Assembly (NCBI RefSeq): GCF_963666675.1
Contig: NZ_OY762929.1
Span: 2,294,001-2,358,000 of the forward strand
Reading direction: 5' to 3'
Length of the DNA stretch: 64,000 nt
Origin: an uncultured Desulfobacter sp.
Lineage (GTDB): Bacteria; Desulfobacterota; Desulfobacteria; Desulfobacterales; Desulfobacteraceae
Part shown: piece by piece, positions 1-9,574 of the stretch
How the letters are laid out: each line of letters begins with the position of its first letter
Numbering within the stretch: the stretch's first letter is position 1
Notes under the pieces: generated by a model
Told to the model about the DNA's origin: nothing
Seen by the model: the letters and a program-made list of their open reading frames with translations, nothing else
Databases searched by the model: none
Made by a program: the position numbers and the translations under genes

Positions 1-88
1 TCATTTTTAACCGTCCGGGTCCTGCTGCCCCTTTGGCCATCGCCTGGGAAACAAAACACAGGTGCCACAGCACCAGGCCTGTTATCAT
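1..88 (-). CDS. Exported protein, N-terminal part only (cut by window edge)
   Basis: A reading frame starts at the ATG at 88 and runs off the left edge, giving 29 visible residues. They begin MITGLVLWHL and continue through a hydrophobic stretch to an SQAMA-type signal peptidase site, so the product is probably exported. The start lies 10 bases after the stop of the secretin gene, which makes it the next gene of the pilus operon. Too little is visible to name a family. A competing ATG at 92 is in another frame and does not give a signal peptide. Confidence 0.5.
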   Translation of the reverse strand, partial: MITGLVLWHLCFVSQAMAKGAAGPGRLKM

Positions 89-98
89 CCATATTTTT

Positions 99-2306
99 TT
101 ATTTCCCAATGCGGATATCCCCAAAAAAATTGGTTTTAAAATCGGTTTCGGAGATCAGGTACATATAGGTAAAATCCCCCGGTTTTCCGGCCGGAGCCAG
201 TACCTGGTCCTCCACGGTGGCGGCCCGCCATGATCCTGAGACCAGATTGGGGTCAACGGTGGCAGACTGGTCTGTTTCATTGGAGATTTTAAGGGCTGTG
301 ACATAATGGGTTCCGTCGGTCCACGCGCCCATGGGCCGGGCCGTAATCCCAGGGGTGTCGAAAATGGATACCCGTCCGGTAAAACCCATGACTACCGGGT
401 GAATCTGTCCCTGGGGACGACGCATGGTTAACGGCATGCGTACCTGTATTACAGCCGTCCGGGTCAGTTTGACAAAGCTGTCCTGCAAGCCTTCGGAAGG
501 CATGGTCCGCTGTGCTGTCCCTCCCGGGGTTTGAATGGCCCTGGATTGGTCCAGATCATCCAGGTAAGAATCAATTCCCGTGGGATGGTCGGACAGCGCT
601 TTTAACCGCTGTCTGGATATCGACTCGCCATCCCCCGGGGCTGCAAGCACATGAGGGGTGATCAAGAGAACCAGCTCGGTTTTAGACTTCACCTTGGTCT
701 GGCTTTTAAAGAAAAACCCCAAAACCGGAATATCCCCGAGAATGGGAACCTTGCTGTCGTAATTTGAAGTTTCGGTCCTGATCATTCCGCCGATGGCGAC
801 GGTTTTGCCATCCTGGGCCAGCACCGTACCTGATAATTCCGCCGTATCCACCGTGTCAATGTATACATTTTCAATCTCATCACCCACCAGCAAGGGTATT
901 TTTCCACCATCCTCGTTGACACTGGAGTTTTCATGGACAATGCGCATCACCACAGACCGGTCCGCATTGATGGATGGCATAATGGTCAGGGTATTGCCGA
1001 TCTCCCGGGTTTCAGTTTCCGGTACCGGAACATAGGTGGTGACCGTGGTGCCGTCTGAACTGCCGTTATCAACCTGTTCGGCGGAAAAACCTGTGGTAAT
1101 AACAGTCTCTTCACCGATAAACAGTTTGGCAGGATGGTTGTTGGCGGCCAAAAGCATGGGCGTGGCCAGGGATTTGATATTATTGTTTTCCTGCAACGCT
1201 TTGAGTTTGAGTTCAAGATCTGAGCTGAGCAGTTCAAAGCTTAAGGGCGCAGTGGTGCTGTCGTCCACGCTGCCCAGGCTGTAGGTGGCATTCCCTGAAG
1301 TCCCCGAAATCTGGAAAGCCGACTCAAATTCATCGGTGAGTTCCACTTCAAGCACTTTCATCTCCAGCAGCACTTCGGGCACCTGTTTGTCAGACTGGCG
1401 AATGATCTGGGCAATTTCCTTCATGGCATTTTCATCGGCGGTGCGGACAAACAGCATATTGTGCATCCGGTTTACCGTTACGTAGATCGGGGATTCGGTT
1501 CTCTTGGAAACTTTGCCCATGTTCGCTTCGGAAACCGACTGCACTTCCTGTTCTCCATTCTGTTCAAGAAGATCCAGCTGTCTGGACGATAAATTTCCGG
1601 TGGTGGATGAAGCACTTTCTTTGCTTTTTGATTTTTGGGAACGGCTGCTCGAAGAGGTCCCGGTATTTTTTCCGTCATCCACCTCTTCGTTAAAAATTTC
1701 ATCGATAGCTTCATCTTCGCTTGCGTCGGTCACGCTGAAATCATCCCCGTAATAGGCATCGGCCTTGCCCGACAGTTCCACCCGATCCCCGAACAGATCG
1801 GAAATGGTGCGCGCGGCAATACCCACATTGAGATATTTGAGCTGGAACATCCGGGTGGGTTCCTGGCGGAACACCACAATGTCGCGCTGGTACTCCTGGG
1901 TGGTCATCACAATAAAAATGCCGGTTTTCTGGTTATATCGATACCACAGGCCTGCGATCCGGCACAGTGAATCCACCACATCCATGATGCTTAAATCCCT
2001 GACAAACAAGGTGACCCTGCGCCCGCCTGCCTGGCCCGTGGCCACAATATTGACCCCGGTCAACTCGGAAATCACCCGGACCGCATCCTGGACCGTGGCG
2101 TCCTTGAATTCCAGTTCATTGAGTTTTATTGTGTTGATCTGGCCGGGCAGATATTTATTCGCCTGTACGGGCAAAACAGAACAAAAAATCATTATCAGCA
2201 CTAAAAAAGCTGCCGGGATATAGACCGGCAAAAAGCCTGGCCGTTTAAACAAAAACTGGGAGTTAATACACATGACTTTTTTCATTCCTGCCTGATTATC
2301 TGACAA
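99..2306 (-). CDS. pilQ: Secretin (PilQ/GspD-type outer-membrane channel)
   Basis: Outer-membrane secretin through which the pilus or pseudopilus passes. After an N-terminal hydrophobic signal region (roughly residues 25-50) comes an STN-like segment (IKLNELEFKDATVQDAV), a second N-domain, a Ser/Lys/Asp-rich insertion near residues 190-260, then the secretin core ending in the family signature VPILGDIPVLGFFF and TELVLLITPHV around residues 540-575. A C-terminal extension of about 150 residues follows. The start is uncertain: the longest frame begins with TTG at 2306 and overlaps the upstream gene, and ATG codons at 2285 and 2273 are also possible. It is the penultimate visible gene of the minus-strand operon. 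PilQ fits better than GspD because of the PilT/PilO-like neighbours, but the family boundary is not sharp. Confidence 0.85.
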   Translation of the reverse strand: MSDNQAGMKKVMCINSQFLFKRPGFLPVYIPAAFLVLIMIFCSVLPVQANKYLPGQINTIKLNELEFKDATVQDAVRVISELTGVNIVATGQAGGRRVTLFVRDLSIMDVVDSLCRIAGLWYRYNQKTGIFIVMTTQEYQRDIVVFRQEPTRMFQLKYLNVGIAARTISDLFGDRVELSGKADAYYGDDFSVTDASEDEAIDEIFNEEVDDGKNTGTSSSSRSQKSKSKESASSTTGNLSSRQLDLLEQNGEQEVQSVSEANMGKVSKRTESPIYVTVNRMHNMLFVRTADENAMKEIAQIIRQSDKQVPEVLLEMKVLEVELTDEFESAFQISGTSGNATYSLGSVDDSTTAPLSFELLSSDLELKLKALQENNNIKSLATPMLLAANNHPAKLFIGEETVITTGFSAEQVDNGSSDGTTVTTYVPVPETETREIGNTLTIMPSINADRSVVMRIVHENSSVNEDGGKIPLLVGDEIENVYIDTVDTAELSGTVLAQDGKTVAIGGMIRTETSNYDSKVPILGDIPVLGFFFKSQTKVKSKTELVLLITPHVLAAPGDGESISRQRLKALSDHPTGIDSYLDDLDQSRAIQTPGGTAQRTMPSEGLQDSFVKLTRTAVIQVRMPLTMRRPQGQIHPVVMGFTGRVSIFDTPGITARPMGAWTDGTHYVTALKISNETDQSATVDPNLVSGSWRAATVEDQVLAPAGKPGDFTYMYLISETDFKTNFFGDIRIGK

Positions 2307-2880
2307 TTATTAATGTGCCTAGGGTTCCAGATTCCACCATCAGGTGAAGCCGGTTGATTTTTTTGATTCTGATCACCGAATCATACCCGAATTCGTGCAG
2401 TCCGATGGTGTCTCCTTCCCGCACAATATAGACCCGCTGTCCGATCTCCAGCAGTGCCACAACCTCGTTGTTTTTACCCTGAAGATGGCCGCGCATTTTA
2501 AGGTCGGGGATATCCCGGGGTTTGGCATCCTGCATGAAGCGAACCTTACCCTGCTGGACAGCCGCTTCATACTCTTCTTGCTGATTGAGTGCAGGCGAGG
2601 CTGCAAACGGATCTCTTTTGGGTGGGGCGGGTTCCGGTGGCGTCTGCTTTTCCCGGGTTCTGGTTAATATATTGACCAGGTTGGGAGCCTTTAACAGCCC
2701 CCAGGCCTGTTGTTTCGCCCCAGGAGGCGCAGCCTGTTTTTCCTGGGTGGATGACGAAGATTTTGAATCGTTAACCTCGGTTTCAGCATGCGTAATCCGG
2801 GCCGAAACCAGGTGGGCAAAGACCAGACAGATAACTGCGGCACACATACATTTTATCCAATTTTCCCAGGATTTTTTCAT
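2296..2880 (-). CDS. PilP/GspC-like periplasmic pilus assembly protein
   Basis: 194 residues. One N-terminal membrane anchor or signal segment (about residues 8-30) is followed by a low-complexity Pro/Gln/Lys linker and a KRDPF motif like that seen in PilP lipoproteins and GspC homology regions. The C-terminal beta-rich domain of about 80 residues contains GQRVYIVREGDTIG. Proteins of this type bridge the inner-membrane PilN/PilO platform and the secretin N-domains. There is no lipobox, so this is a membrane-anchored rather than lipidated version. It lies directly upstream of the secretin and the two coding regions overlap by about 11 bases if the longest secretin start is used. The GspC/PilP assignment rests on size, context and the DPF motif. 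Confidence 0.7.
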   Translation of the reverse strand: MKKSWENWIKCMCAAVICLVFAHLVSARITHAETEVNDSKSSSSTQEKQAAPPGAKQQAWGLLKAPNLVNILTRTREKQTPPEPAPPKRDPFAASPALNQQEEYEAAVQQGKVRFMQDAKPRDIPDLKMRGHLQGKNNEVVALLEIGQRVYIVREGDTIGLHEFGYDSVIRIKKINRLHLMVESGTLGTLIIVR

Positions 2881-2941
2881 TTTTCTCCCCTTGCAGCCCG
2901 TACAGGTTCCCGGTCACCATCGCCCGTTCCATTTGATAATT

Positions 2942-4186
2942 TCACATTCCCCCCTTGGAGACGGACATCACCGCCTGGAACAAGGCGTAATAGACATAAA
3001 AGACAAGCCCGCCTACCCCTAAAATCAGGCAGGGTTCTATCATGGTGGCCATCAGTTTCACCTTGGCCATGAGTTCTTTTCTATAATATTCCCCCACCTC
3101 TTCCATCACCACGTCCAGCTGGCCGGAGCTTTCTCCCACAGCCGCCATATGCCGCATCATCACAGGGATGTGCTTCTGCTCAAAGGTTCTGGACAGGGAC
3201 CGCCCTTCTAAAAGCCCGTTGGCCGAGCGCTTAAAACAAGTTGCCAGCACCAGGTTGCCCTGGACACCTGCGGTAATGCGCATCGCCTCCAGGGCGGTAA
3301 TCCCGGCATTTAAAAGAATGGCCATGGTCCATCCGGCCCGGGCCATCCCCGAAAGCAGCAGCGAGGTGCCGATAAGCGGCACCCTGAGTAAAATTCCGTC
3401 AATGAAGTGTTTTCCCGGTTTGGTGGTATAGGCGATCAGAATCAGAAACACCACGGCACCGGCCACGCCGCCTACAATAAGACCATAGGTTTTGGCCCAT
3501 TCTGAAATATTCATCAGCGCCATGGTGGATGCGGGCAGTTCGGCATGCCGGGCGGACAGGAAAATGGAAAATTTAGGGATCACATAGTAGACCATCACCA
3601 CCACCACGCCCAAAGAGGCCACCAAAATAAAGCACGGATAAAACATGGCTGTGATCAGCTGGCGCTTGAGCTCCTTGTTGGCTTCCAGGTTTTCGGCCAG
3701 CCGCTCTAAAATGGAGTCCAGATTCCCGCTTTGTTCCCCGCAGGCAACCAGGTTGGCCACCATGGGTGAAAACAGCTTTTTCTCCTTGGACATGGCCGCT
3801 GAAAAGGAACTGCCGTGGCGGATGGCCCGGCCCATTCGGGTCAATGTCCGCCGCAGCCAGAATTTGGATTGCAGCTCATGGGTGGTGTCAATGGCCGAAA
3901 TAAGCGTGTAGCCCGCCCGCAGCATCAGGGCCACCTGCCGGTAAAAGATTACCAGGTCCCCGGACATGACTGGCAAATATTGGCCGGGCTTTAAAAAGGC
4001 GGCATATTTTTTTAACCGTGAAAAAAAACCGTCATCCAGGGCCACGCCGCTTCCTTCCCTTACCTTGACAAGGAACAATGAGCGCTCTCTAAGGATTTTT
4101 GCCACCTCTTTGGCATCCGAGGCCTCGATCTCCCCTTTCATCTCAAGACCGGTACGGTCCACCGCTATGTAGGTAAATACTGGCAT
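2942..4186 (-). CDS. pilC: Inner-membrane platform protein PilC/GspF
   Basis: 414 residues with two tandem T2SSF domains (roughly residues 75-195 and 275-400) and three hydrophobic segments (VASLGVVVVMVYYVIPKF, a GGVAGAVVFLILIAY segment, and a C-terminal LGVGGLVFYVYYALF segment). The starting sequence MPVFTYIAVDRTG is typical of the family. It anchors the assembly ATPase to the inner membrane and helps polymerise pilin subunits. It follows pilB by about 40 bases, in the usual pilT-pilB-pilC type of arrangement. Length is normal and no lesion is visible. Confidence 0.92.
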   Translation of the reverse strand: MPVFTYIAVDRTGLEMKGEIEASDAKEVAKILRERSLFLVKVREGSGVALDDGFFSRLKKYAAFLKPGQYLPVMSGDLVIFYRQVALMLRAGYTLISAIDTTHELQSKFWLRRTLTRMGRAIRHGSSFSAAMSKEKKLFSPMVANLVACGEQSGNLDSILERLAENLEANKELKRQLITAMFYPCFILVASLGVVVVMVYYVIPKFSIFLSARHAELPASTMALMNISEWAKTYGLIVGGVAGAVVFLILIAYTTKPGKHFIDGILLRVPLIGTSLLLSGMARAGWTMAILLNAGITALEAMRITAGVQGNLVLATCFKRSANGLLEGRSLSRTFEQKHIPVMMRHMAAVGESSGQLDVVMEEVGEYYRKELMAKVKLMATMIEPCLILGVGGLVFYVYYALFQAVMSVSKGGM

Positions 4187-4226
4187 ATTAATCGTTCAAT
4201 TCACTTATCCGGTTCAATTGTCCCAT

Positions 4227-5870
4227 TTAATTACTTTGGGGCCTGTATTGGATGACTTCACTTAACGCGGCCTTTCCTGCCAGAACCTTGTCCACGCAAT
4301 CCTGCCACAGGCTCTTAAACCGTTTGGCCGAGTTTCGTATTTGGTTCTCTCCTGCGCCTTCGGCGATGATGGTGCCAAGTTCCGGTGTGATCCACAGCGC
4401 TTCAAACAGACCCATACGGCCCTTGAAGCCGCTCCCTAAGCAAAAAGAGCACCCCTGGGGCTCGTACAGGTCGGCACCGTTGTCCGGGGCCAGTCCTAAA
4501 ATCTCAAGTTCTTCGGGTGTGGCCGGCCTTTTTTTACGGCAGTGGGGACACATTCTCCGGGTCAGCCGCTGGGCCATGACGCCGATTAAGGTGGAACCGA
4601 TCAAAAAGCGTTCGGCCCCGACATCCGCCAGCCGGGTCACCGCACCAATGGCGTCGTTGGTGTGCAGGGTGGACAATACAAGATGGCCGGTCATGGCTGC
4701 GCGAAGCCCGATCTCCACGGTCTCCTGGTCCCGGATTTCACCCACCAGGATCACATCGGGATCATGCCGCAAGAACGAGCGTAATGCCTGGGCAAAGCTG
4801 ACCTTGGAGGAGATCTGGACCTGGGAGATGCCGTCAATGGTCTGTTCCACGGGGTCTTCGGCGGTGAGAATGTTGATCTGTTCCACGGGAAGTTCCCGCA
4901 GTGCCGCATACAAGGTGGTGGATTTACCTGATCCCGTGGGGCCTGTGACCAGGATCATGCCGTAGGGCTGGCGAATCCCGTTTCTAAAATCTTCCAGCAT
5001 CCGGGGCGGCATGCCCAGATCTTCCAGGGTGAAATTATCCGTGTCCTGGCCAAGGATACGCATGGTGCAGCGCTCCCCCCACCGGGTGGGGACCGTGGCC
5101 ACACGGATATCGGTCTCCGGGATATCCCAGTCCATCACCTCGTAGCTCATGGCACCGTCCTGGGCCTTGCGCTGCTCGGCAATGTCCAGCCCGGACAATA
5201 CCTTAACCCGGTTTAAAAGCCCCTCTTCATCGGTGCGGGTCATGGGTTTGAACAGTTCCTGCATCTGCCCGTCCACCCGCAAGCGAATCCGCATGCCGGT
5301 TTCGCCCGGTTCAAAATGCACATCCGAGGCTCTGCGCAGGTAAACCTCTTTCATTATATCGTCCAGCAAGGAGACCGGATCTGTGCCCTGGCCCCCAATG
5401 CCGTCACCGGACTTTGCCTCTCCGTGCCGGCCTGTGGCTGCGGCCTGGGCCCGGTCAATGGCCGCCCGGATTACATCGGGTTCCGCCAGGGCCGGTACGT
5501 ATGCAACGCCTGCGGCCCGGCTGACCCGGTCCAGGCTGAGCCGGTCGTCGGGATCACTCAATGCCAGGGTTCGGGAACTGTTGCCGCCTTTAACGGGCAG
5601 GATCAGCCGCTGGGACCAGGTCCGGCCGGGCAGAAGTTTCATCACCTCATGGTCGGGGACAAGATCGGCTGCCTGCAAAAACGGCATCTGCCGGGTATCT
5701 GCCAGGGCACGGTACAAAGCGCTTTGGGGGAAACGGCAGGTCCGGGTGACCATCTCGATAAGCTTTAGCTTTTCGCGTTTGGCCTGTAGTTTCAGGGTGT
5801 TGATGGTGTCGGCAGGAACCAGGCCCACCCGGATCCCTGCATCTATCAATGCGGTTTCACTAACGGCCAT
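4227..5870 (-). CDS. pilB: Pilus assembly ATPase PilB/GspE
   Basis: 547-residue hexameric secretion ATPase powering pilin polymerisation. An N-terminal MshEN-like region (about residues 1-150) precedes the ATPase core with Walker A GPTGSGKSTT near residue 313, an Asp box, Walker B ILVGEIRDQE, and the His box LSTLHTNDA. The zinc-binding tetracysteine of the PilB/GspE class is intact: CPHC near residue 437 and CSFC near residue 473. The start overlaps the end of the pilT-like gene by 11 bases, showing tight coupling. GspE and PilB cannot be separated by motif alone; the adjacent PilT favours a type IV pilus. Confidence 0.93.
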   Translation of the reverse strand: MAVSETALIDAGIRVGLVPADTINTLKLQAKREKLKLIEMVTRTCRFPQSALYRALADTRQMPFLQAADLVPDHEVMKLLPGRTWSQRLILPVKGGNSSRTLALSDPDDRLSLDRVSRAAGVAYVPALAEPDVIRAAIDRAQAAATGRHGEAKSGDGIGGQGTDPVSLLDDIMKEVYLRRASDVHFEPGETGMRIRLRVDGQMQELFKPMTRTDEEGLLNRVKVLSGLDIAEQRKAQDGAMSYEVMDWDIPETDIRVATVPTRWGERCTMRILGQDTDNFTLEDLGMPPRMLEDFRNGIRQPYGMILVTGPTGSGKSTTLYAALRELPVEQINILTAEDPVEQTIDGISQVQISSKVSFAQALRSFLRHDPDVILVGEIRDQETVEIGLRAAMTGHLVLSTLHTNDAIGAVTRLADVGAERFLIGSTLIGVMAQRLTRRMCPHCRKKRPATPEELEILGLAPDNGADLYEPQGCSFCLGSGFKGRMGLFEALWITPELGTIIAEGAGENQIRNSAKRFKSLWQDCVDKVLAGKAALSEVIQYRPQSN

Positions 5871-6984
5871 TCTGGATAATCCTCAGGTTGCCCGAAGCCA
5901 TGACCATGCGGTCAAAGCCTTCGGGGTTTTCACACACCCGCAGGGCATCGGCCCGGGTAATCAATCCTGTTTTAACCAGGCGTGCCAGATCCTGGTCCAT
6001 GGTCCACATGCCGTCCATGGAGCCCGATTCCATCATGGAATACAATTGTCGGCTTTTGGCGTTTCGGATCAGGTTGGCCGCCCCTTCGGTAATCCGGAGC
6101 AGTTCAATGGCCGGTATCCGCTGTTTTTCATCCACCCCGATGATCAGGCGCTGGGCCACCACGGCCCGCAGCACCATGGATATCCGGTGCCGGGCCACCT
6201 CCTGCTCACTGCCCGAAAAATAGCTGATAAATCGCTCCACCGCGCCCACGGCCTGGGCCGTATGCAGGGTGGAAAAGACCAGATGCCCGGTTTCAGCCGC
6301 CGTGATCGAGGCCTGCATGGTCTCAAGATCACGCATCTCGCCCACCATGATCACATCGGGATCTTCGCGCATGGCCGCCCGCACGGCATGGGCAAATCCA
6401 GGCACATCCGAGTGCAGTTCCCTGTGGTGGACCAGGCTTTGCTTTCCCTTGTGGACAAACTCCACCGGGTCTTCCACGGTGAGGATGTGGCAGGCCCGGT
6501 TCCGGTTTATTTCATCGATAATGGCGGCAAGGGTGGTGGATTTTCCTGATCCCGTGGCCCCGGTGACCAGCACCAGGCCCGAGGGCAGCCAGGCCAGATC
6601 CCGAAGCTGGGGGGGCAGGCCCAGTTTTTCCAGGGAGGGAAGGTCCTGGGCCAGGTGCCGGATGGTCATGGCGGGCTGTCCCATTTGAAAATAGGTATTG
6701 ACCCGGAACCGGAAGCCCTGGTCTGTTGAATAGCCTAAATCTACGGTAAAATGGGTGTCCAGTTCCGCTGTCTGGGCCGGGGTCATGATGCCGTAGGCCA
6801 TGGCCGTGACCAGGTCGGCGCCCAAAGGGGTCTCCCCCTTTCGGGTCAGGCTGCCGTTGATGCGGAATACGGCTGGTTCCAGAGGGGAGAGATGGATATC
6901 CGAGGCACCCAGTTCAACGCACTGATTGCAAAACCGCTCAAATTGTTTTCTGCCTGTGGCAATGGTATCGGGGTTATGGGTCAT
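5860..6984 (-). CDS. pilT: Pilus retraction ATPase PilT-like
   Basis: 374 residues, the usual PilT length. Walker A GATGSGKSTT lies near residue 145, Walker B IMVGEMRDLET near residue 210, and the His box is LVFSTLHTAQA. The N-terminal PAS-like part carries CVELGASDIHLSP, a family-typical ASDIH motif. There is no tetracysteine zinc site, which separates it from PilB. PilT enzymes depolymerise pilins and retract the fibre, so its position inside this operon argues that the system is a dynamic pilus rather than a pure type II secretion machine. Start and stop overlap neighbours closely (11 bases with pilB, about 10 bases from the PilO-like gene). Confidence 0.9.
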   Translation of the reverse strand: MTHNPDTIATGRKQFERFCNQCVELGASDIHLSPLEPAVFRINGSLTRKGETPLGADLVTAMAYGIMTPAQTAELDTHFTVDLGYSTDQGFRFRVNTYFQMGQPAMTIRHLAQDLPSLEKLGLPPQLRDLAWLPSGLVLVTGATGSGKSTTLAAIIDEINRNRACHILTVEDPVEFVHKGKQSLVHHRELHSDVPGFAHAVRAAMREDPDVIMVGEMRDLETMQASITAAETGHLVFSTLHTAQAVGAVERFISYFSGSEQEVARHRISMVLRAVVAQRLIIGVDEKQRIPAIELLRITEGAANLIRNAKSRQLYSMMESGSMDGMWTMDQDLARLVKTGLITRADALRVCENPEGFDRMVMASGNLRIIQNGR

Positions 6985-6995
6985 AATAGGTCTCC

Positions 6996-7631
6996 TTACA
7001 TGGACATCTGAAGATAAATATACAGGGCGCCGCCAGGCAGTCTGTCGTCATTGTTGCCCCGGGGGGGATCCGCATACAGTTTCAGGTTCATCACCGAAAC
7101 ATAGAAGGACAGCTCCTTGAGCCCGTTGAGAAAGTCAATCAGGTCCCAGAATTTTGCCTGGGCAGAGATATCCAGTAAAGGCCTTTTGACCTGGGGATCC
7201 AGGTAGACCGATGTGCCTTCATCGGTTAACGACACCCCTTTCTGGACCACCGACACCAGGTTGACCCCTGTCCGGTCGGCCAGGGTGGATATCTCGAGCA
7301 TGAGCTGGCGTTTCACATCCGCAGAATCCACCGGAGCAAATCCCGTATCCAGTTCATCAAAGTCCTGGCTCAGGGCTTTAAACTTTTTCCTGGCCTCGTC
7401 TATCTTTTTTTGAATCACCTTGGGGTTCAGGCCTTTGCTGGATAAATTGTCTATATTGGCCCGCTTGTCTATGCGGTCCTGGCGCCGGTGAAGCATCTGT
7501 TCGGCATGGTCCAGTTTCTTTCTGGAAATGGGATAGAATACAAGCCCGTAAACCCCCAGCATGAGAAAAGCAAAAACGATCTGTGCCCGCAACCGTTCCC
7601 CCGGGGACATTTTTCGCCATCGTTCTATCAT
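6996..7631 (-). CDS. PilO/GspM-like inner-membrane assembly protein
   Basis: 211 residues. A short cytoplasmic N-terminus is followed by one membrane helix (about residues 18-36, VFAFLMLGVYGLVF), then a periplasmic coiled coil and a ferredoxin-like alpha/beta domain with the DLIDFLNGLKEL pattern seen in PilO proteins. PilO pairs with PilN to form the periplasmic alignment complex that links to PilP and the secretin. The start overlaps the stop of the PilM/PilN fusion by four bases (ATGA type), so translation is likely coupled. The assignment comes from topology, size and order (M-N, O, ..., P, Q). Confidence 0.75.
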   Translation of the reverse strand: MIERWRKMSPGERLRAQIVFAFLMLGVYGLVFYPISRKKLDHAEQMLHRRQDRIDKRANIDNLSSKGLNPKVIQKKIDEARKKFKALSQDFDELDTGFAPVDSADVKRQLMLEISTLADRTGVNLVSVVQKGVSLTDEGTSVYLDPQVKRPLLDISAQAKFWDLIDFLNGLKELSFYVSVMNLKLYADPPRGNNDDRLPGGALYIYLQMSM

Positions 7632-9574
7632 CGTTTCCGGCCTCTCTTATGGGACTTCTTTGAGGTGGCTTCAGCTTTTTGAACCGGCGGCGTGGTGCTT
7701 CGGATTTTAATTTTCAGGTTATAACCATCCAGATCCAGCCCCCCGCCTTTACCTGCAGTGGACTGGAGATCCGCCACCTTATATTTCAAAGGTACCAGCA
7801 CTTCATTTAGGTTCTTGCCAAACAACTGGCCATCGGTGTCATTCAAGGCCCAGGCTTCCATATAGAATCCCTGGCGGTCTGTATCCTCTTCGACCAGGTC
7901 AATCATCACCTGGTCGGTGACGGCGCTGCCAATGGCGGTTAAAAAGTCAGGCACCAGGTGCTGGCGGTAACGGATCACCTGGTCCAGGATCACTTTAAGC
8001 CTTTGCTGCTCTTTGATCTGGGCTTCCACACCGTCAAGTTCTCTCATCAACCGGCTGGCCTCGTTTGAGGTGCTCTGGGCCTCTTTTTTAATCTTGATCC
8101 GGCGGTCATACTCGATGTCCAGCAGCTCCAGTTCCCACTGTTTTTGTTCTGTCTGTTTTTTCATGTAGACGGAATTTGCACCGATGCCGGCGGCGATCAA
8201 AAAAATAACGGCCCAGGGCAGCAGAGCCTTGTTTTTCCACACAGGGGGTTTTGGATCCTGGGCCTCGATTCTGACCTGGCGCTGGGCCGTGCACCGTTTC
8301 AGGGCGTGCCGGGCCACGCCTTCCATGGACAATGCGGCGGTCATGGGTACCCTGGCCTGGGCCGACGCTGTTTCATGATCGGTCCGGGTGTCAGGTTCCG
8401 GCAGCACCGTTTCAGCGTCTTGTGCTTCGGACCAGACCGGTTTGATCCGGATATCGGACCGGCCAAGGGATTGCTCAATCTCCCGGGCAATCGGATCAAA
8501 CAGGTCCGGTTCACATAAAATGAAAATATGCGTTGTGCCTGGATGGATAAACCGTACAACGGAACCGGCCACCTGGGCAGGATCTGCCAGGCCGGACTGG
8601 GTGGGAAACGATGAAAAGGATTCCAGCTGTTCATGTACGCCCTGGAACAGCCCGGCCTGTTCCTGGCAGATATCCAGAAACAGCCAGCCATGGCCGTCGC
8701 CACCGGGCAGGTCCGCCATGGGCAGGGCTGCGCCCAGCCTGGGGTATATAAAGGTAAGAAACAGATCGTTTTTCTTAAATGCCTCGGTCCATCGCTCCCG
8801 GATACCCTGGCCGATACCCGCACCGTACCAGATAAAGGGGGCATCGCCTTTGGTCTGGGGTGTCCAGCCGGGAACCAGCTCCTCATCCATGCCCATGAGA
8901 ATTTCCTGGATTTCCAGGCATTGTCCGATCTGTTCGGCCGAGGCATATTGATCGTAATTGTTAGCCGTAGATGCCGGGCCGGATTCAAACGCCGTTGCCT
9001 GCTCCACCGAGAGGCGCTGGCGCCAGGTAATGATCCCGCAGCCCTGGAGTACCGCCCCCAAAGACCACATATCCCCAAGCTTTAAAAACAGCTCTTCCAG
9101 TTCCCAGCGCACCATCTCGGCCATCTGGGGCCGGGGCCTCGGTTTTTTGGGGTCCACGGGCAAAGAGAGCAGGTCCCCTGCGGCATTGGGGGTGATCAGC
9201 ACTGCTTTTTTGGGCAGGATTTTATTCTGGGCTTTAAGCTGGTCCTTGACTTCCTTGACGGCCTTTGAAAAATCTGCAGCAGTTGAGACCACAGGTTCGC
9301 CAATCTTGTATGCCCCCATGATTCCGGCCCTGGCAACCCTGGCATACAGTTTAAATCCCGTGGTCTCGAATACGATGACCTTGCCGGGCCGTTTCAGCCT
9401 TATACGGTCAACTTGGGAAAGGATGTTCCAGTTTAGTTTCTTTTTCTTGGGCCGCTCAGTGGCGTTCTTTTTTTTTCTTTTGAATTTCATGGATATCAGC
9501 GATTGGCCGGAACCCTTCCAGGAACCAATACCCGCAGCCCACCGGCGTAAATTAATCAAAGTTCTATTCCACAT
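7628..9574 (-). CDS. PilM-PilN fusion protein
   Basis: 648 residues. The N-terminal two-thirds look like a PilM/GspL-type actin-fold domain: after a very basic leader comes KVIVFETTGFKLYARVARAG, then ITPNAAGDLLSLPV and RWELEELF. One membrane helix lies near residues 450-472 (ALLPWAVIFLIAAGIGA). Next comes a long coiled coil and a PilN-like periplasmic domain (QHLVPDFLTAIGSAV). Separate PilM and PilN proteins normally form a cytoplasmic/periplasmic complex, and here both are one chain, as in GspL-like layouts. The annotated start overlaps the upstream pseudopilin gene; the ATG at 9490 (MKFKRKKK) is an alternative. A Lys/Arg-rich tail ends the protein. Confidence 0.75.
   Translation of the reverse strand: MWNRTLINLRRWAAGIGSWKGSGQSLISMKFKRKKKNATERPKKKKLNWNILSQVDRIRLKRPGKVIVFETTGFKLYARVARAGIMGAYKIGEPVVSTAADFSKAVKEVKDQLKAQNKILPKKAVLITPNAAGDLLSLPVDPKKPRPRPQMAEMVRWELEELFLKLGDMWSLGAVLQGCGIITWRQRLSVEQATAFESGPASTANNYDQYASAEQIGQCLEIQEILMGMDEELVPGWTPQTKGDAPFIWYGAGIGQGIRERWTEAFKKNDLFLTFIYPRLGAALPMADLPGGDGHGWLFLDICQEQAGLFQGVHEQLESFSSFPTQSGLADPAQVAGSVVRFIHPGTTHIFILCEPDLFDPIAREIEQSLGRSDIRIKPVWSEAQDAETVLPEPDTRTDHETASAQARVPMTAALSMEGVARHALKRCTAQRQVRIEAQDPKPPVWKNKALLPWAVIFLIAAGIGANSVYMKKQTEQKQWELELLDIEYDRRIKIKKEAQSTSNEASRLMRELDGVEAQIKEQQRLKVILDQVIRYRQHLVPDFLTAIGSAVTDQVMIDLVEEDTDRQGFYMEAWALNDTDGQLFGKNLNEVLVPLKYKVADLQSTAGKGGGLDLDGYNLKIKIRSTTPPVQKAEATSKKSHKRGRKR

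Noticed and set aside
5383..6549. Long plus-strand frame (388 codons) across pilB and pilT
   Set aside because: It lies antisense to two well-supported ATPase genes and its product is rich in Arg, Ala, Pro and His without any domain.
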